From NCBI RefSeq assembly GCF_001886735.1, contig NZ_CP018080.1:141669-205668 (forward strand): a DNA stretch of 64,000 bases. The letters are read 5' to 3'. A program made the translations under genes and the position numbers. The first letter of the stretch is position 1. Each line of letters starts with the position of its first letter. The notes below the pieces were generated by a model. The model did no database searches. It saw only the letters and a program-made list of their open reading frames with translations, and was not told the DNA's origin. This stretch comes from Sulfitobacter alexandrii. Lineage in GTDB: Bacteria; Pseudomonadota; Alphaproteobacteria; Rhodobacterales; Rhodobacteraceae. This document shows positions 8,932-18,159 of this stretch, one piece after another.

Positions 8932-10778
8932 CAGGCAGCATCCCCGTAGATCGTCTGTATCTCGTCGGCGAACTTGGCCTCGATGGCCTTGCGGCGCACC
9001 TTCATGGTCGCCGTCAACTCGCCATCGTCGTGGTCGAGTTCCTTGCGCAGGATCTCGAACTTGCGGATGTTCTCGACCCGGGCAAAGCGGTCGTTGACGC
9101 GGGCCACCTCACCCGCGATCAACTCGCGCACCTTGGGGTTCTCGGCCAGCGTGCGGTAGGTCGTGTACTGCACGTCATTGGCCTGCGCCCACTTGCCCGT
9201 CGTCTCGAGGTCGATCTGCAACAGGGCCGAGAGAAACTTGCGCCCGTCACCCAGCAGGATCGCCTCGCGGATATAGGGGCTGTCCTTGAGCGCGTTCTCG
9301 ATCAGGCTGGGGGTGATGTTCTTGCCCCCCGAGGTGATGAGGATGTCCTTCTTGCGGTCCATCACCCGCAACTCGCCGCCGTCCTCGATCTGGACGATGT
9401 CGCCGGTGTGCAGCCAGCCATCGGCATAGGCCGCCTCGGTCGCCTCGTCGTTGAAGAGATAGCCCTGAAAACAGGCCTCGCCCCGGATCAGCAGCTCGCC
9501 ATCCTCGGCCAGTTTCTGTTCGAACACGCCCAGGAGCGGGCCGGAGGTGCCCAGCGAGGTCGCCCCGGGCCGCTGCGAGTGGGAGGCACCGGCACATTCG
9601 GTCATGCCATAGATCTGGTAGACCGGCACGCCGAGCGTCCAGAAGAACAGCAGCACCTCCTCGGAAATCGAGGCCCCGCCGCAGAAGGCGGTCCGCACCC
9701 GGTTCAGCCCGAGGTATTTCTGCAAGGCACGCAGACACACCAGCCAGAGCAGGCCGAACATCACCCGATCCCCACCGGATGCAAAGCGTCCGCCGTTCGC
9801 CAGCCGCCGCCGCGCGATCTGCTTGCCCCGCGCAATGGCAAAGTTGAAGACACGGCGCTGCAGCGGCGTGGTGTCCTGCACGCGGTAGTCGATGCTCTGC
9901 TGCATCTTCTCCCAGATGCGCGGCACGCCGAGGAACCCCAGCGGCGCGATCTCGCGCAGGTTGGGCACCACGGTGTCCACGCTTTCGGCGAAGGAGACCG
10001 TGCAGCCGGTCACGATCTGCTGGACGAGCGAGAAGCTGCGTTCGGCCACGTGGCACAGCGGCAGGTAGCACAACACAGAATAGCTGCGGGCGTCGAGCCC
10101 GTGGATGCGGGCGATGTCGCAGGCGTTGGACAGCATGTTGCGATGGCTCAGCATCGCGCCCTTGGGCATGCCCGTCGTGCCCGAGGTATAGACGATGATC
10201 GCGGTATCCTCGGGTTGGCCCGCGTCGATCAGCCGGTCCACCTCGGCACCCAGTTCGGCCTCCCGCTCGCGCCCCAGCGCCAGCAGATCGTCGAAACCCA
10301 TCAGGCCCTCGCGGGAATAGGCGCGCATGCCCTTCATGTCGACGCAGATGAGCTGTTGAAGGTCCGGCAGCCCACCCTCGTTCGCCTGCGCATCCAGAAC
10401 CTTGTCGGTCTGTTCCTGGTCACCCGCGACGACGAACCGCGCCTTGGAGTGGCGGACGATATACTGCAGTTCCGGCCAGGGGTTCGTCGGATAGATGCCC
10501 AGCCCCGCGCCGCCCAGCATCTGTGCCGCGAGGTCCGAGAAATACCACTGCGGGGTATCGTCGCTGGCAATGGCCAGCCGGTCGCCGGGGCGGAACCCCA
10601 GGGCATAGAGACCGATCGCGGTCAGGCGCGCCTGTTCGTAGTAGTCGGCCCAGGTCGTCCGCTGCCAGAGCCCGCGCACCTTTTCGCGCAGGGCAAGGTC
10701 GGACCCGTGCAGCCGGGCCCGCTCTCGCAGCACCTGCGGCATGGTCATGCCGGGGATGGCGTCGAGTTTCAGGCTCAT
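8931..10778 (-). CDS. AMP-forming long-chain-type acyl-CoA ligase within the liv operon
   Basis: A 615-residue adenylating enzyme of the long-chain fatty-acid CoA ligase class. The AMP-binding P-loop IVYTSGTTGMPKGAMLSH is near residue 196. YGMTECAG is the A5 motif, WLHTGDIVQI precedes the hinge (RKKDILITSGGKNITPSLIE), and the catalytic lysine region follows near the C-terminus. Its position between livG and livH, overlapping the livG end by 4 bp, indicates that the imported substrate is a carboxylic acid trapped as a CoA ester. Such ligase-containing LIV operons are common in Rhodobacterales and rhizobia. Chain length or ring specificity cannot be assigned. Confidence 0.88.
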   Translation of the reverse strand: MSLKLDAIPGMTMPQVLRERARLHGSDLALREKVRGLWQRTTWADYYEQARLTAIGLYALGFRPGDRLAIASDDTPQWYFSDLAAQMLGGAGLGIYPTNPWPELQYIVRHSKARFVVAGDQEQTDKVLDAQANEGGLPDLQQLICVDMKGMRAYSREGLMGFDDLLALGREREAELGAEVDRLIDAGQPEDTAIIVYTSGTTGMPKGAMLSHRNMLSNACDIARIHGLDARSYSVLCYLPLCHVAERSFSLVQQIVTGCTVSFAESVDTVVPNLREIAPLGFLGVPRIWEKMQQSIDYRVQDTTPLQRRVFNFAIARGKQIARRRLANGGRFASGGDRVMFGLLWLVCLRALQKYLGLNRVRTAFCGGASISEEVLLFFWTLGVPVYQIYGMTECAGASHSQRPGATSLGTSGPLLGVFEQKLAEDGELLIRGEACFQGYLFNDEATEAAYADGWLHTGDIVQIEDGGELRVMDRKKDILITSGGKNITPSLIENALKDSPYIREAILLGDGRKFLSALLQIDLETTGKWAQANDVQYTTYRTLAENPKVRELIAGEVARVNDRFARVENIRKFEILRKELDHDDGELTATMKVRRKAIEAKFADEIQTIYGDAA

Positions 10779-11545
10779 GCCGCCCGGCTCCCGCCCAGGT
10801 AGGCCTCGATCACCTCCGGGTCGGCCGACACCTCCGCTGGCGTGCCTTCCGCGATCTTAGCGCCATGGTGCATGACGCAAACCCGGTCCGAAATGTCCAT
10901 CACGATGCCCATGTCGTGTTCGACCATCAGCACGGTCATACCCAGTTCCTCCTTCAGGTCCAGGACGAAGCGCCCGATGTCCTCGCGCTCCTCCTGGTTC
11001 ATGCCCGACACCATCTCGTCCAGCAGCAGCAGCTTCGGCTCCACCGCCAGCGCGCGGCCCAGCTCCACCCGTTTCTGCTGCCCGTAGGACAGGGTGCCCA
11101 CGGGCAGGTCGCGCAGGTCCTCGATCTCGAGGAAGTCGATGATCTCTTCCGCCCGCTCGCGCGCCCAGAGTTCCTCGCGGCGCGCGCGGCCCCAGAACAC
11201 CGCCGCGGACAACGGATCGGTGCGCAGGCGGGAATGAAGGCCGGTCAGGATGTTGTTCACCACGCTCTCGTGCTTGAAAACGGCGAGGTTCTGGAACGTC
11301 CGCGCCATGCCGAGCTTTGCCATCGCGTGGGTCGGTGTGCGGGTGATGTCCTGCCCGTCGAACGTGATCCGCCCTGCGCTGACCGGCAGAACCGACGAGA
11401 TCAGGTTGAACAGTGTCGTCTTGCCCGCGCCGTTCGGCCCGATCAGGCTGTAGATCTGGCCGCGTTCGACGGTCATGTCGATCTCGCTGACCGCGGTCAG
11501 GCCGCCGAACCGCTTGGTCACGCCCTCCAGCTTCAGGAAACTCAT
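10775..11545 (-). CDS. livG: Branched-chain-type ABC transporter ATP-binding protein LivG
   Basis: A 256-residue ABC ATPase. It has Walker [10 protein letters not shown] near residue 36, the signature LSYGQQKR, Walker B LLLLDE, and a switch histidine in [12 protein letters not shown]. The usual DEPAAGLN after Walker B reads DEMVSGMN, a tolerated change seen in LivG-like proteins. The ATG at 11545 overlaps the livF stop as ATGA, which decides the start over an ATG three codons upstream. It forms the nucleotide-binding dimer with LivF. Confidence 0.9.
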   Translation of the reverse strand: MSFLKLEGVTKRFGGLTAVSEIDMTVERGQIYSLIGPNGAGKTTLFNLISSVLPVSAGRITFDGQDITRTPTHAMAKLGMARTFQNLAVFKHESVVNNILTGLHSRLRTDPLSAAVFWGRARREELWARERAEEIIDFLEIEDLRDLPVGTLSYGQQKRVELGRALAVEPKLLLLDEMVSGMNQEEREDIGRFVLDLKEELGMTVLMVEHDMGIVMDISDRVCVMHHGAKIAEGTPAEVSADPEVIEAYLGGSRAA

Positions 11546-12330
11546 GACAGCCACCGCTTGCGGCGCTTGTAGTGCTTGACGTCGCGCATCGACCGCCGCT
11601 CGCCCTTTGCCATGCCAAGGTAGAATTCCTGCACATCCGCATTGCGGCGCAGATCCTCGGACGCGCCGTCCAGCACGATGCGCCCATTCTCGATGATGTA
11701 ACCGCGCGATGTCACCTCCAGCGCCAGCTGGGCGTTCTGTTCGACCAGCAGCACGGTCACACCGGCATCGCGGTTCAGCGCCACCACGGCCGAGAAGATG
11801 TCCTCGATGATCTGCGGTGCCAGGCCCAGCGAGGGTTCGTCCAGCATCAGCACCTTCGGCTCGGCCATCAGCGCGCGCCCGATGGCGACCATCTGCTGTT
11901 CCCCGCCCGACAGGTAGCCCGCGATCTGGTGACGCCGCTCGCGCACCTTGGGAAACAGGTCATAGACCCGCTCGATCCCCTCCTTCGCGGCGGACCTCGA
12001 CCGGGTGAATCCCCCCATCAGCAGGTTCTCCTCCACCGTCAGGGGGGCAAAGAGCGCGCGGCCCTCGGGCACCTGGATGATGCCGCGCCGCACGATGTCG
12101 CGGGGGGCGGACCCGCCCAGTGGCTTGCCGTCAAACATCACCGATCCCGCGACGACCTCGCCATCCTCCTGGGTCAGAACGCCGCTGATCGCCTTGAGAA
12201 TCGTGGACTTTCCCGCCCCGTTGGAGCCCAGCAGGGCCACCATCGCGCCATCGGGCACGCTCAAGGACACATCGCGCACCGCCTCGATGGCACGATCATA
12301 GAGAACCTGAACGTTTCGCAGCTCAAGCAT
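11542..12330 (-). CDS. livF: Branched-chain-type ABC transporter ATP-binding protein LivF
   Basis: A 262-residue ABC ATPase starting MLELRNVQVLYDRAIEAV. It has Walker A GSNGAGKST, signature YLSGGEQQMVAIGRAL, Walker B VLMLDEPSLGLAP, and the H-loop region replaced by LLVEQNAQLAL, as is standard in LivF. It is the first gene of the six-gene minus-strand liv-type operon. The promoter must lie in the 248-bp divergent region shared with the enoyl-CoA hydratase gene, which also contains a 21-bp palindrome found at two other loci in the window. Confidence 0.9.
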   Translation of the reverse strand: MLELRNVQVLYDRAIEAVRDVSLSVPDGAMVALLGSNGAGKSTILKAISGVLTQEDGEVVAGSVMFDGKPLGGSAPRDIVRRGIIQVPEGRALFAPLTVEENLLMGGFTRSRSAAKEGIERVYDLFPKVRERRHQIAGYLSGGEQQMVAIGRALMAEPKVLMLDEPSLGLAPQIIEDIFSAVVALNRDAGVTVLLVEQNAQLALEVTSRGYIIENGRIVLDGASEDLRRNADVQEFYLGMAKGERRSMRDVKHYKRRKRWLS

Positions 12331-12481
12331 CGGCGGCGCGATCCGCGAAAAGGTGAGGTTGACTTATTTGCGCAGCAAACGCGCGGCCAAGATCTACGCC
12401 ATGGCACGAATCAGCTACGAAAACTGAAAATTGGCGCATTTTCCCCTCCCTTATACACAAAGCAGCAAGTGGCTTTCATTT

Positions 12482-12510
12482 TTGACTTGCCGAAGTGCTC
12501 ACCTTAATGA
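12482..12510 (+). promoter_or_regulatory. Candidate sigma70-type promoter overlapping the palindrome
   Basis: TTGACT at 12482-12487 is followed after 17 bases by TAATGA at 12505-12510, a weak -10. The -10 lies inside the left arm of the 21-bp palindrome, the layout expected of a repressed promoter. It would drive the hydratase-TetR-ligase unit. No transcription start can be seen from sequence. Confidence 0.35.
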
Positions 12511-12524
12511 ACTGTATTCATTAA
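12504..12524. promoter_or_regulatory. 21-bp palindromic operator candidate (site 1)
   Basis: TTAATGAA-N5-TTCATTAA, perfect 8-bp arms around a 5-bp centre. It is 54 bp before the hydratase start and in the region shared with livF. Closely related sites occur at 30815-30835 and 35014-35034. The size and symmetry fit a TetR-family dimer; TetR genes lie at 13391 and 30943. Confidence 0.65.
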
Positions 12525-12578
12525 TATGATGCGGCAACCGGCTGTCAACGGTTTTCCGCGCAGCGAAGGGAGGCCCCC

Positions 12579-13394
12579 ATGACCGAAACCGCCAAAGACC
12601 ACGTCACCACGGAAGAGGTGCGGCCCGGCATCCTGCGCCTGACGCTGGCGCAGGGCGCCCGGATGAACACGCTCACCTGGGAAATGCTCGACAGCCTGCT
12701 CGCCACCTTCCGAAGCCTGCGTGCCGACCCGCCGCGCGCGCTGATCGTGACCGGGCAGGACCGTGTCTTTTGCGGCGGCGCGCACCTCAAGTATTTCGTC
12801 GATCCGGAGTCGGGGCTGGCGGACAACCCCCGCGCCGCCCGCGACCCCTACGTGCACCGCATCCTCGAAGTCTTCGACACGGTGCAATGGCTTCCCTGTC
12901 CGACCATCGCCGCCATCAACGGTCATGCGCTGGGGGGCGGCATGGAACTCGCGCTCGCCTGCGACTTCCGGCTGATGTCCGCCTCCGCCCGGATCGGCCA
13001 ACCCGAGGTGCGGCACGGACTCGTGCCGGGGGGCAACGGCATACAGCAGCTCATCCGCCTGATCGGGCGCGAAGCCGCGCTCGACATGCTGATGTCGGGC
13101 GATGCCCTCGACGGAGAGGCGGCGCTGGCGCGGGGCCTCGTGAGCCGCGTGGTCGCACCCGACGCGCTGGCGGCCGAGGCCGAAACCTTCGCCGCGCGTT
13201 TCCTCATGTGCGGCCCCGATGCCGTGGCCCTGACCAAGCGCGCCGCCCTGCGCGCCGCCGACGTGCCGCTGGCCGAGGCCAACCGCATCGCGCTCGACGC
13301 GGTCTTCGACGCCTTCTCCAACCCCGAATCGCGCGAAGGCATCACCGCCTTCGTAGAGAAGCGCAAACCTTCCTACTACGTGGCGGACGAATGA
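12579..13394 (+). CDS. Enoyl-CoA hydratase/isomerase family protein
   Basis: A 271-residue crotonase-fold protein with a GGAGG-type ribosome site just before ATG 12579. The oxyanion-hole strand VFCGGAHLK and the helix motif GHALGGGMELALACD are present, followed by IGQPEVRHGLVPG. Both acid positions that mark true hydratases are kept: the Glu of GGGMEL and the Glu of GQPE. It therefore probably hydrates trans-2-enoyl-CoA during beta-oxidation of the substrate activated by the neighbouring ligases. It is transcribed divergently from the liv operon and coupled by ATGA overlap to a TetR gene. Confidence 0.85.
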   Translation: MTETAKDHVTTEEVRPGILRLTLAQGARMNTLTWEMLDSLLATFRSLRADPPRALIVTGQDRVFCGGAHLKYFVDPESGLADNPRAARDPYVHRILEVFDTVQWLPCPTIAAINGHALGGGMELALACDFRLMSASARIGQPEVRHGLVPGGNGIQQLIRLIGREAALDMLMSGDALDGEAALARGLVSRVVAPDALAAEAETFAARFLMCGPDAVALTKRAALRAADVPLAEANRIALDAVFDAFSNPESREGITAFVEKRKPSYYVADE

Positions 13395-14053
13395 CCGCCC
13401 GGGCGCCCCGCACCGCACGATTGTCGCGCGAGGTCCGCGAGGCGCAGATCCTCGCCGCCGCAACCGAGGAATTCCGCCTTGCCGGTTTCGACGGCGCGTC
13501 GATGTCCTCCATCGCTGCCCGCGCCGGCATGGTCGAAGGCAGCATCTACCGCTTCTTCGACGGCAAGGCAGCGCTTCTGACACGTACCATCGAAACATGG
13601 TACGAAGGCATGCTGCACAGCTATGCGCAGGAACTGGCGGGGATCGAGGGCACCCGCCCGCGCCTGCGTTTCATGGTCTGGCGCCACCTGCAGACCGTCT
13701 TCGAGGAGCCGGAACTCTGCCGGCTGATGTTCAACCACGTGCGCGGCAGCGCAGGCTACCGCGACACGCAGGTCTATCGGCTGAACAGCCTTTATACCGC
13801 CCGCACGCTGGAGATCATCCGCGACGGCATCGCCGCCGGTGAAATCCGCGCAGGCGACGACCTGCGGCTGGTGCGCGACCTGATATACGGGGGCGTCGAA
13901 CATGCCATCTGGGGTTACCTCTGGGGCGGCGGTACACTGGACCCGGATGCGCTGGCCGATGCGATGGTGGAGATCGTGATGGGCGGCATCGCGGCGCCGG
14001 ATCCGGTGGCGGCACGGCTGTCGGCACTGGCCGAGTCGCTGGAGAGACACTGA
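13391..14053 (+). CDS. TetR/AcrR family transcriptional regulator (paralogue of the one at 41901)
   Basis: A 220-residue regulator. The N-terminal helix-turn-helix spans roughly residues 15-60 (ILAAATEEFRLAGFDGASMS, then SIAARAGMVEGSIYRFF), and the remainder is a ligand-binding helical domain. It resembles the TetR at 41901-42569 throughout: both have MVEGSIYR/VVEGSIYR, a YRDT motif near residue 125, and an [IF]GG/SVEH-type motif near 170. Its ATG overlaps the hydratase stop. A CoA ester or free acid would be a typical inducer. The palindrome at 12504-12524 is a candidate target, giving autoregulation and control of both divergent units. Confidence 0.88.
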   Translation: MTARAPRTARLSREVREAQILAAATEEFRLAGFDGASMSSIAARAGMVEGSIYRFFDGKAALLTRTIETWYEGMLHSYAQELAGIEGTRPRLRFMVWRHLQTVFEEPELCRLMFNHVRGSAGYRDTQVYRLNSLYTARTLEIIRDGIAAGEIRAGDDLRLVRDLIYGGVEHAIWGYLWGGGTLDPDALADAMVEIVMGGIAAPDPVAARLSALAESLERH

Positions 14054-14076
14054 ACCGCGATCGGGGAGGAAAGCGG

Positions 14077-15621
14077 ATGCTGGAAGGAACTTCGGGTAGC
14101 GGCAAGGCGAGCGTCTTCGACCTGTTCCGCGCGACCGTGCGGCGGTCGCCGGACAAGGTGGCGATCACCTCGCTTGCGGGCGATGTCACCTACCGCGCGC
14201 TTGAAGGTCGCGTGCTTGCGCTGGCCGGCGCGCTGGCCACGCGGGGATTGCAGGCGGGCGACCGGGTGGCGCTGCTGTCGGAGAACCGGCAGGAGTACGC
14301 CGAGCTCGAACTCGCCGCCGCCGCGCTCGGCCTGATCGTCGCCTGCCAGAACTGGCGGTTGGAGCGGGCCGAGCTGACCCATTGCATCCAGCTGGTCGAA
14401 CCCGCACTCGTCATCGCCTCCGCCCGCCATGCCTCAGCCTATGCCGAGACCGGCCATGACGCGCCCCTGCTGGTGATCGAGGACGACTGGCCCGCCCTGA
14501 CCGCGCACGACCCCCTGCCCGCGCTGCCGCAGGTCGACCCCGAGGCCGGGCTCATCATCCTCTATACCTCCGGCACCACCGGCCTGCCCAAGGGCGCGCT
14601 CATCAGCCACCGGGCCGAGATCGCGCGCATGTGCGCCTACCGCATGGATCTGAACGTCACGCCCGAGGACGACTTCATCGCCTGGGCGCCGATGTTCCAT
14701 ATGGGCTCGACCGACCAAGTGCTGGCGACGCTGATGATGGGTGCCTGTGTGCACATCCTCGACGGCTACGACGCGCGCGCCATCGTCGACATTATGGCGC
14801 GCCAGACGCTGGGCTGGCTGCTGCTGATGCCCGGCACGATCGAGCCGGTGGTGGAGATCCTGCGCGCCGAGCGCCCGCAGGTCGCCGGCGTGCGCGCCAT
14901 CGGCGCGATGATCGACCTCGTGCCGCGCGATCTCGCCGCCGACCTCGCGCGGCTGTCGGGGTCGGGCTACCTCAACAGCTTCGGCTCGACCGAGACCGGT
15001 CTGCCGCCCGGATCGGCGCGCACCATGACGCCGGAGGAACTGTTGCAGGGCAACCTGTCCAAACGCCTGTCGATGCTGGTGGACGCGATCCTCGTGGACG
15101 CGGAGGGCAACGAGGTCCCCGACGGCACGCCCGGAGAGATGGCGGTGCGCGGCCCGACGATCTTTTCCGGCTATTGGAACGCGCCAGAGACCAACGCCAA
15201 GGATTTCCGCGGCGGACGGTTCCGCATGGGCGACATGTTCGTCCGCCACGCCGACGGCACCTTCGATTTCGTGGACCGCGCCAAGTACATGATCAAGTCC
15301 GGCGGCGAGAACATCTATCCCGCCGAGATCGAGCGCGTGCTGCTGGCCGACCCGCGCATCCGCGACGCGGTCATCGTGCGCAAGGCGGACGCCCACTGGG
15401 GCGAGGTGCCGGTCGCCTTCGTCGCGCGCAAGGGCAGCGATCTGGACGAAGCGGGGATCGAGGCGCTCTGCCGCGTCGAACTCGCCGGGTACAAGCGCCC
15501 GAAGGAGGTGCATTTCGTCGACTACGACGACCTGCCACGCTTCACCACCGGCAAGATCATGCGGCATGAACTGGAGGCGCGGCTGCGCGACGGCGCCTTC
15601 AGTGCACCGCCGCGAACATGA
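14077..15621 (+). CDS. AMP-forming acyl-CoA ligase
   Basis: A 514-residue adenylating enzyme with a clear GGGGAGGAAAG ribosome site upstream. Motifs run in order: LIILYTSGTTGLPKGALISH (P-loop, near 155), a NSFGSTETG A5 motif near 305, GRFRMGDMF and DRAKYMIKSGGENIYPAEIE (hinge), and the catalytic lysine in FTTGKIMRHEL close to the end. Its size fits medium-chain, aryl or crotonobetaine-type ligases, smaller than the 615-residue ligase at 8931. It follows the TetR gene by 23 bp. Its last 23 bp overlap the end of the convergent sugar-type ABC ATPase gene. Confidence 0.88.
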   Translation: MLEGTSGSGKASVFDLFRATVRRSPDKVAITSLAGDVTYRALEGRVLALAGALATRGLQAGDRVALLSENRQEYAELELAAAALGLIVACQNWRLERAELTHCIQLVEPALVIASARHASAYAETGHDAPLLVIEDDWPALTAHDPLPALPQVDPEAGLIILYTSGTTGLPKGALISHRAEIARMCAYRMDLNVTPEDDFIAWAPMFHMGSTDQVLATLMMGACVHILDGYDARAIVDIMARQTLGWLLLMPGTIEPVVEILRAERPQVAGVRAIGAMIDLVPRDLAADLARLSGSGYLNSFGSTETGLPPGSARTMTPEELLQGNLSKRLSMLVDAILVDAEGNEVPDGTPGEMAVRGPTIFSGYWNAPETNAKDFRGGRFRMGDMFVRHADGTFDFVDRAKYMIKSGGENIYPAEIERVLLADPRIRDAVIVRKADAHWGEVPVAFVARKGSDLDEAGIEALCRVELAGYKRPKEVHFVDYDDLPRFTTGKIMRHELEARLRDGAFSAPPRT

Positions 15622-17092
15622 TCTGCTCCTCGGTCGCCTCCAGCGGATCGAACTCCTCCACCACCCGACCCGCGCGGCAGACGAGGATGCGGTCCGAGAT
15701 CGACATGATCTCGGGCAGGTAGGAGGAGATCACCACCACCGCCAGCCCCTCGTCCGCCAGCCGGTTGATCAGCTGGTGGATCTCCGCGATGGCGCCCACG
15801 TCCACGCCGCGCGTCGGTTCGTCGAAGATCACGATGCGCGGTCGCTGCGCCAGCGACTTGGCGATCACCACCTTCTGCTGGTTGCCGCCCGACAATTCGA
15901 TCACCCGCGCATCGCTGTCGATGGCCTTGATGTTCAGCTGCTTCGTCCATTCCGCCGCCAGCGCCGACATTTCGCTGCGCGTCACCACCGCGGCCTTGTT
16001 CAGCCCCGCCGTCTGCACCCCCATGGAGATGTTCTCGGCGATCGACATGGTCTCGAAGAAGCCCTCGGCCTTGCGGTCCTCGGTGACGTAGACGATCCCG
16101 TCCTCCATCGCGCTGCGCGGCACGCGGTAGCGGACGGACCGGTCGTCGAGCCAGATTTCCCCGCCGTTGAGGAAGTTGCGCTTGACCACGCCCGCGATGA
16201 TCTTGGCGACCTCGGTGCGGCCCGACCCGATCAGCCCGAACATGCCGGTGATCTGGCCCGAGTACACCGAGAAGGAAGTGTTGCGCACGATGGTGCCCAT
16301 CGACACGTTCTGCACCGACAGCACCCGTTCCTGCCCCTGCCGGACCGACCGGCGCTTGACCCCGTGTGTCGAATTCTCGATCGACCGGCCGACCATCGCC
16401 TTGATGATCCGGTCGCGGTCAAAACTCTTGGCCGGCGCCGTCTCGATCAGCGCGCCGTCGCGCAGGACGGTGATGTTGTCGCCGATCTGCAGCGCCTCTT
16501 CCAGCGCGTGCGAGATGAAGATGATCGATACGCCGCGTTCCTTCAGCCGTGCGACCAGCGAGAAGAAGTGGTGCTTTTCCTCCGGCGTGAGCGCGGCGGT
16601 CGGTTCGTCGAAGATGATGATCCGCACGTTCTTACGCACCGCGCGGGCGATCTCCACCATCTGCTTGTGCGCGGCGCCAAGGCTGCTGACCGTCGCGGTC
16701 GGGTTCACGTTGAAGTTCAACGACTGAAGGAAGGTCTGCGCCGCGATGTTCAGCCCCCGGATGCGGTTGAACAGCTTCTCGTCACCCAGGTAGAGATTCT
16801 GCGCCACGGTCATCGATGGCACGAGGCTGGTTTCCTGGAAGACCATCGCCACCCCGTGTTCCAGCGCCTCGGCCGGCGTCTGGAAGTTGACCGGCTTGCC
16901 GTCGAGGAGTATCTCCCCCCGCGTCGCCTGCGTCACGCCGCACATCATCTTGGTCAGCGTCGACTTCCCCGCGCCGTTCTCTCCCAGAAGGGCGTGGACC
17001 TCGCCCTGTTGCAGGCGGAAATCCACGTCCGTGATGGCCGGAACGCCCCGGTATTCCTTGGTGACGTTGCGCATTTCCAGCAAGGCGCTCAT
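15599..17092 (-). CDS. Sugar-type ABC transporter ATP-binding protein (RbsA/MglA-like, two nucleotide-binding domains)
   Basis: A 497-residue tandem ATPase. The first domain has Walker A GENGAGKST and Walker B IIIFDEPTAALTP, but its signature region reads SSLGAAHKQMVEIARA, where family members normally show LSxGxxQM. The second domain has the usual degenerate Walker A (GLIGSGRTEV) of the RbsA class, an intact signature LSGGNQQK and Walker B IVIFDEPTRGVDVG. This implies asymmetric ATP sites. It is the last gene of the long minus-strand operon. Its ATG overlaps the preceding stop (ATGA), and its stop lies inside the convergent ligase gene. Confidence 0.88.
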   Translation of the reverse strand: MSALLEMRNVTKEYRGVPAITDVDFRLQQGEVHALLGENGAGKSTLTKMMCGVTQATRGEILLDGKPVNFQTPAEALEHGVAMVFQETSLVPSMTVAQNLYLGDEKLFNRIRGLNIAAQTFLQSLNFNVNPTATVSSLGAAHKQMVEIARAVRKNVRIIIFDEPTAALTPEEKHHFFSLVARLKERGVSIIFISHALEEALQIGDNITVLRDGALIETAPAKSFDRDRIIKAMVGRSIENSTHGVKRRSVRQGQERVLSVQNVSMGTIVRNTSFSVYSGQITGMFGLIGSGRTEVAKIIAGVVKRNFLNGGEIWLDDRSVRYRVPRSAMEDGIVYVTEDRKAEGFFETMSIAENISMGVQTAGLNKAAVVTRSEMSALAAEWTKQLNIKAIDSDARVIELSGGNQQKVVIAKSLAQRPRIVIFDEPTRGVDVGAIAEIHQLINRLADEGLAVVVISSYLPEIMSISDRILVCRAGRVVEEFDPLEATEEQIMFAAVH

Positions 17093-18159
17093 ACCCCGGC
17101 CCTCCCCTTCGTCATGTCCAGCGCGAGGATCACGTCGCCGCCCTTTGACGCGGCGTAGACGCGCCCGCCCGCCTCGACCACGCTGGTGATCCCGTGCCGC
17201 CGCCCGTCCGCGCGGCTGTGCTGGCTGAAGAGCGGGTGCAGTTTCTCGTCCAGCCGGATCACCAGCCCGTAGGACTGCGTCGGCGCCCAGGGTTTCACCA
17301 CGCCCAGATGCTTCTGCGCACCGCCCTGCAAGGGGCGCATGAAGCTGTCGGTCGCCTCCAGCGCGGGGGCGGCCCAGAAGGCCGGGTCGATCTCGGCCAT
17401 CATCCGGGCGCGAAAGGCAGGTTCGCGCAGGATGAACTCCGTCAGCTGGTTGCGCGGCGCGAAGACCGCCAGCCACCAGCCGCCGTCCCCGCTCGGCGCG
17501 ATGCGCGCGGGGTAGCCAGGCAGGTCGGCCAGCGGATAGGTGACGCTGCCATCCGGGCAGCGCAGGGAAACGCGGTGCCGCCACGCCTCCGTCAGGATCA
17601 GCCCCTGCGGCGACAGCCCCAGCCCGAAGGGCCAGGCAAGCGCGTCCATGACCCGCTCGGCCTTGCCGCCCGCGAGGTCCACCCGCCAGACGCTGCCCGA
17701 TGCGCCCCGGCTCATCAGGTCATGCTTCCAGTGGTCGGGCGCGCGATCCTGCGAGCCGTTCGCGATCCACAGCGTTCCGGCCCCGTCGAAGAGCAGCGCG
17801 GTCGGGCAAGGGTATGGCCCGCCCGGCACCCCGCCCGCATGCGGCCCGCCGACGATCCGCACCCCGCCGTCGTTCAGCCCCACGGCCAGCACTTCCTCCG
17901 GCCCCGCCGCCAGCGCGCTCACGTCGCTGTCGAAGCGGTGCACCTCCGTCCCGTCGAGCGCGTGCACCGCAGGCCCGGCGGCATAGAGAACCCGCTCCCC
18001 CGCCACCGCCAGCACATCCGGCGCGCGCACCTCGCGCACCGCCTCCGCCCGGTCGAGCAACTGGTTCGGCCGCAGCGCCCCGTCCAGCGAGGGCACGGTC
18101 ACCGCCGCCTCCCCGCTGCCCCGGATATGGTCGAGCCGGCGTTTCAGAAAAGCGATCAT
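17089..18159 (-). CDS. SMP-30/strictosidine-synthase-like beta-propeller protein, metal ligands degenerate
   Basis: A 356-residue stand-alone propeller. Repeating blade segments include LLFDGAGTLWIAN, AWPFGLGLSPQGLILTEAW and LADLPGYPARIAPSGDGGWWLA. Compared with the fused propeller encoded next door, the positions of the metal-binding Asn (PNG becomes PFG) and Asp (GYPDN becomes GYPAR) are changed, and GPED becomes APDV. It is therefore unlikely to be a metal-dependent lactonase and may be a binding or structural partner. There is no signal peptide; the start MIAFLKRRLDH is basic. ATG 18159 overlaps the stop of the fusion gene, and its own stop overlaps the ATPase start. Confidence 0.75.
   Translation of the reverse strand: MIAFLKRRLDHIRGSGEAAVTVPSLDGALRPNQLLDRAEAVREVRAPDVLAVAGERVLYAAGPAVHALDGTEVHRFDSDVSALAAGPEEVLAVGLNDGGVRIVGGPHAGGVPGGPYPCPTALLFDGAGTLWIANGSQDRAPDHWKHDLMSRGASGSVWRVDLAGGKAERVMDALAWPFGLGLSPQGLILTEAWRHRVSLRCPDGSVTYPLADLPGYPARIAPSGDGGWWLAVFAPRNQLTEFILREPAFRARMMAEIDPAFWAAPALEATDSFMRPLQGGAQKHLGVVKPWAPTQSYGLVIRLDEKLHPLFSQHSRADGRRHGITSVVEAGGRVYAASKGGDVILALDMTKGRAGV

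Noticed and set aside
12358..12364. TTGACTT at 12358 as a second promoter
   Set aside because: No acceptable -10 follows at 16-18 bases.
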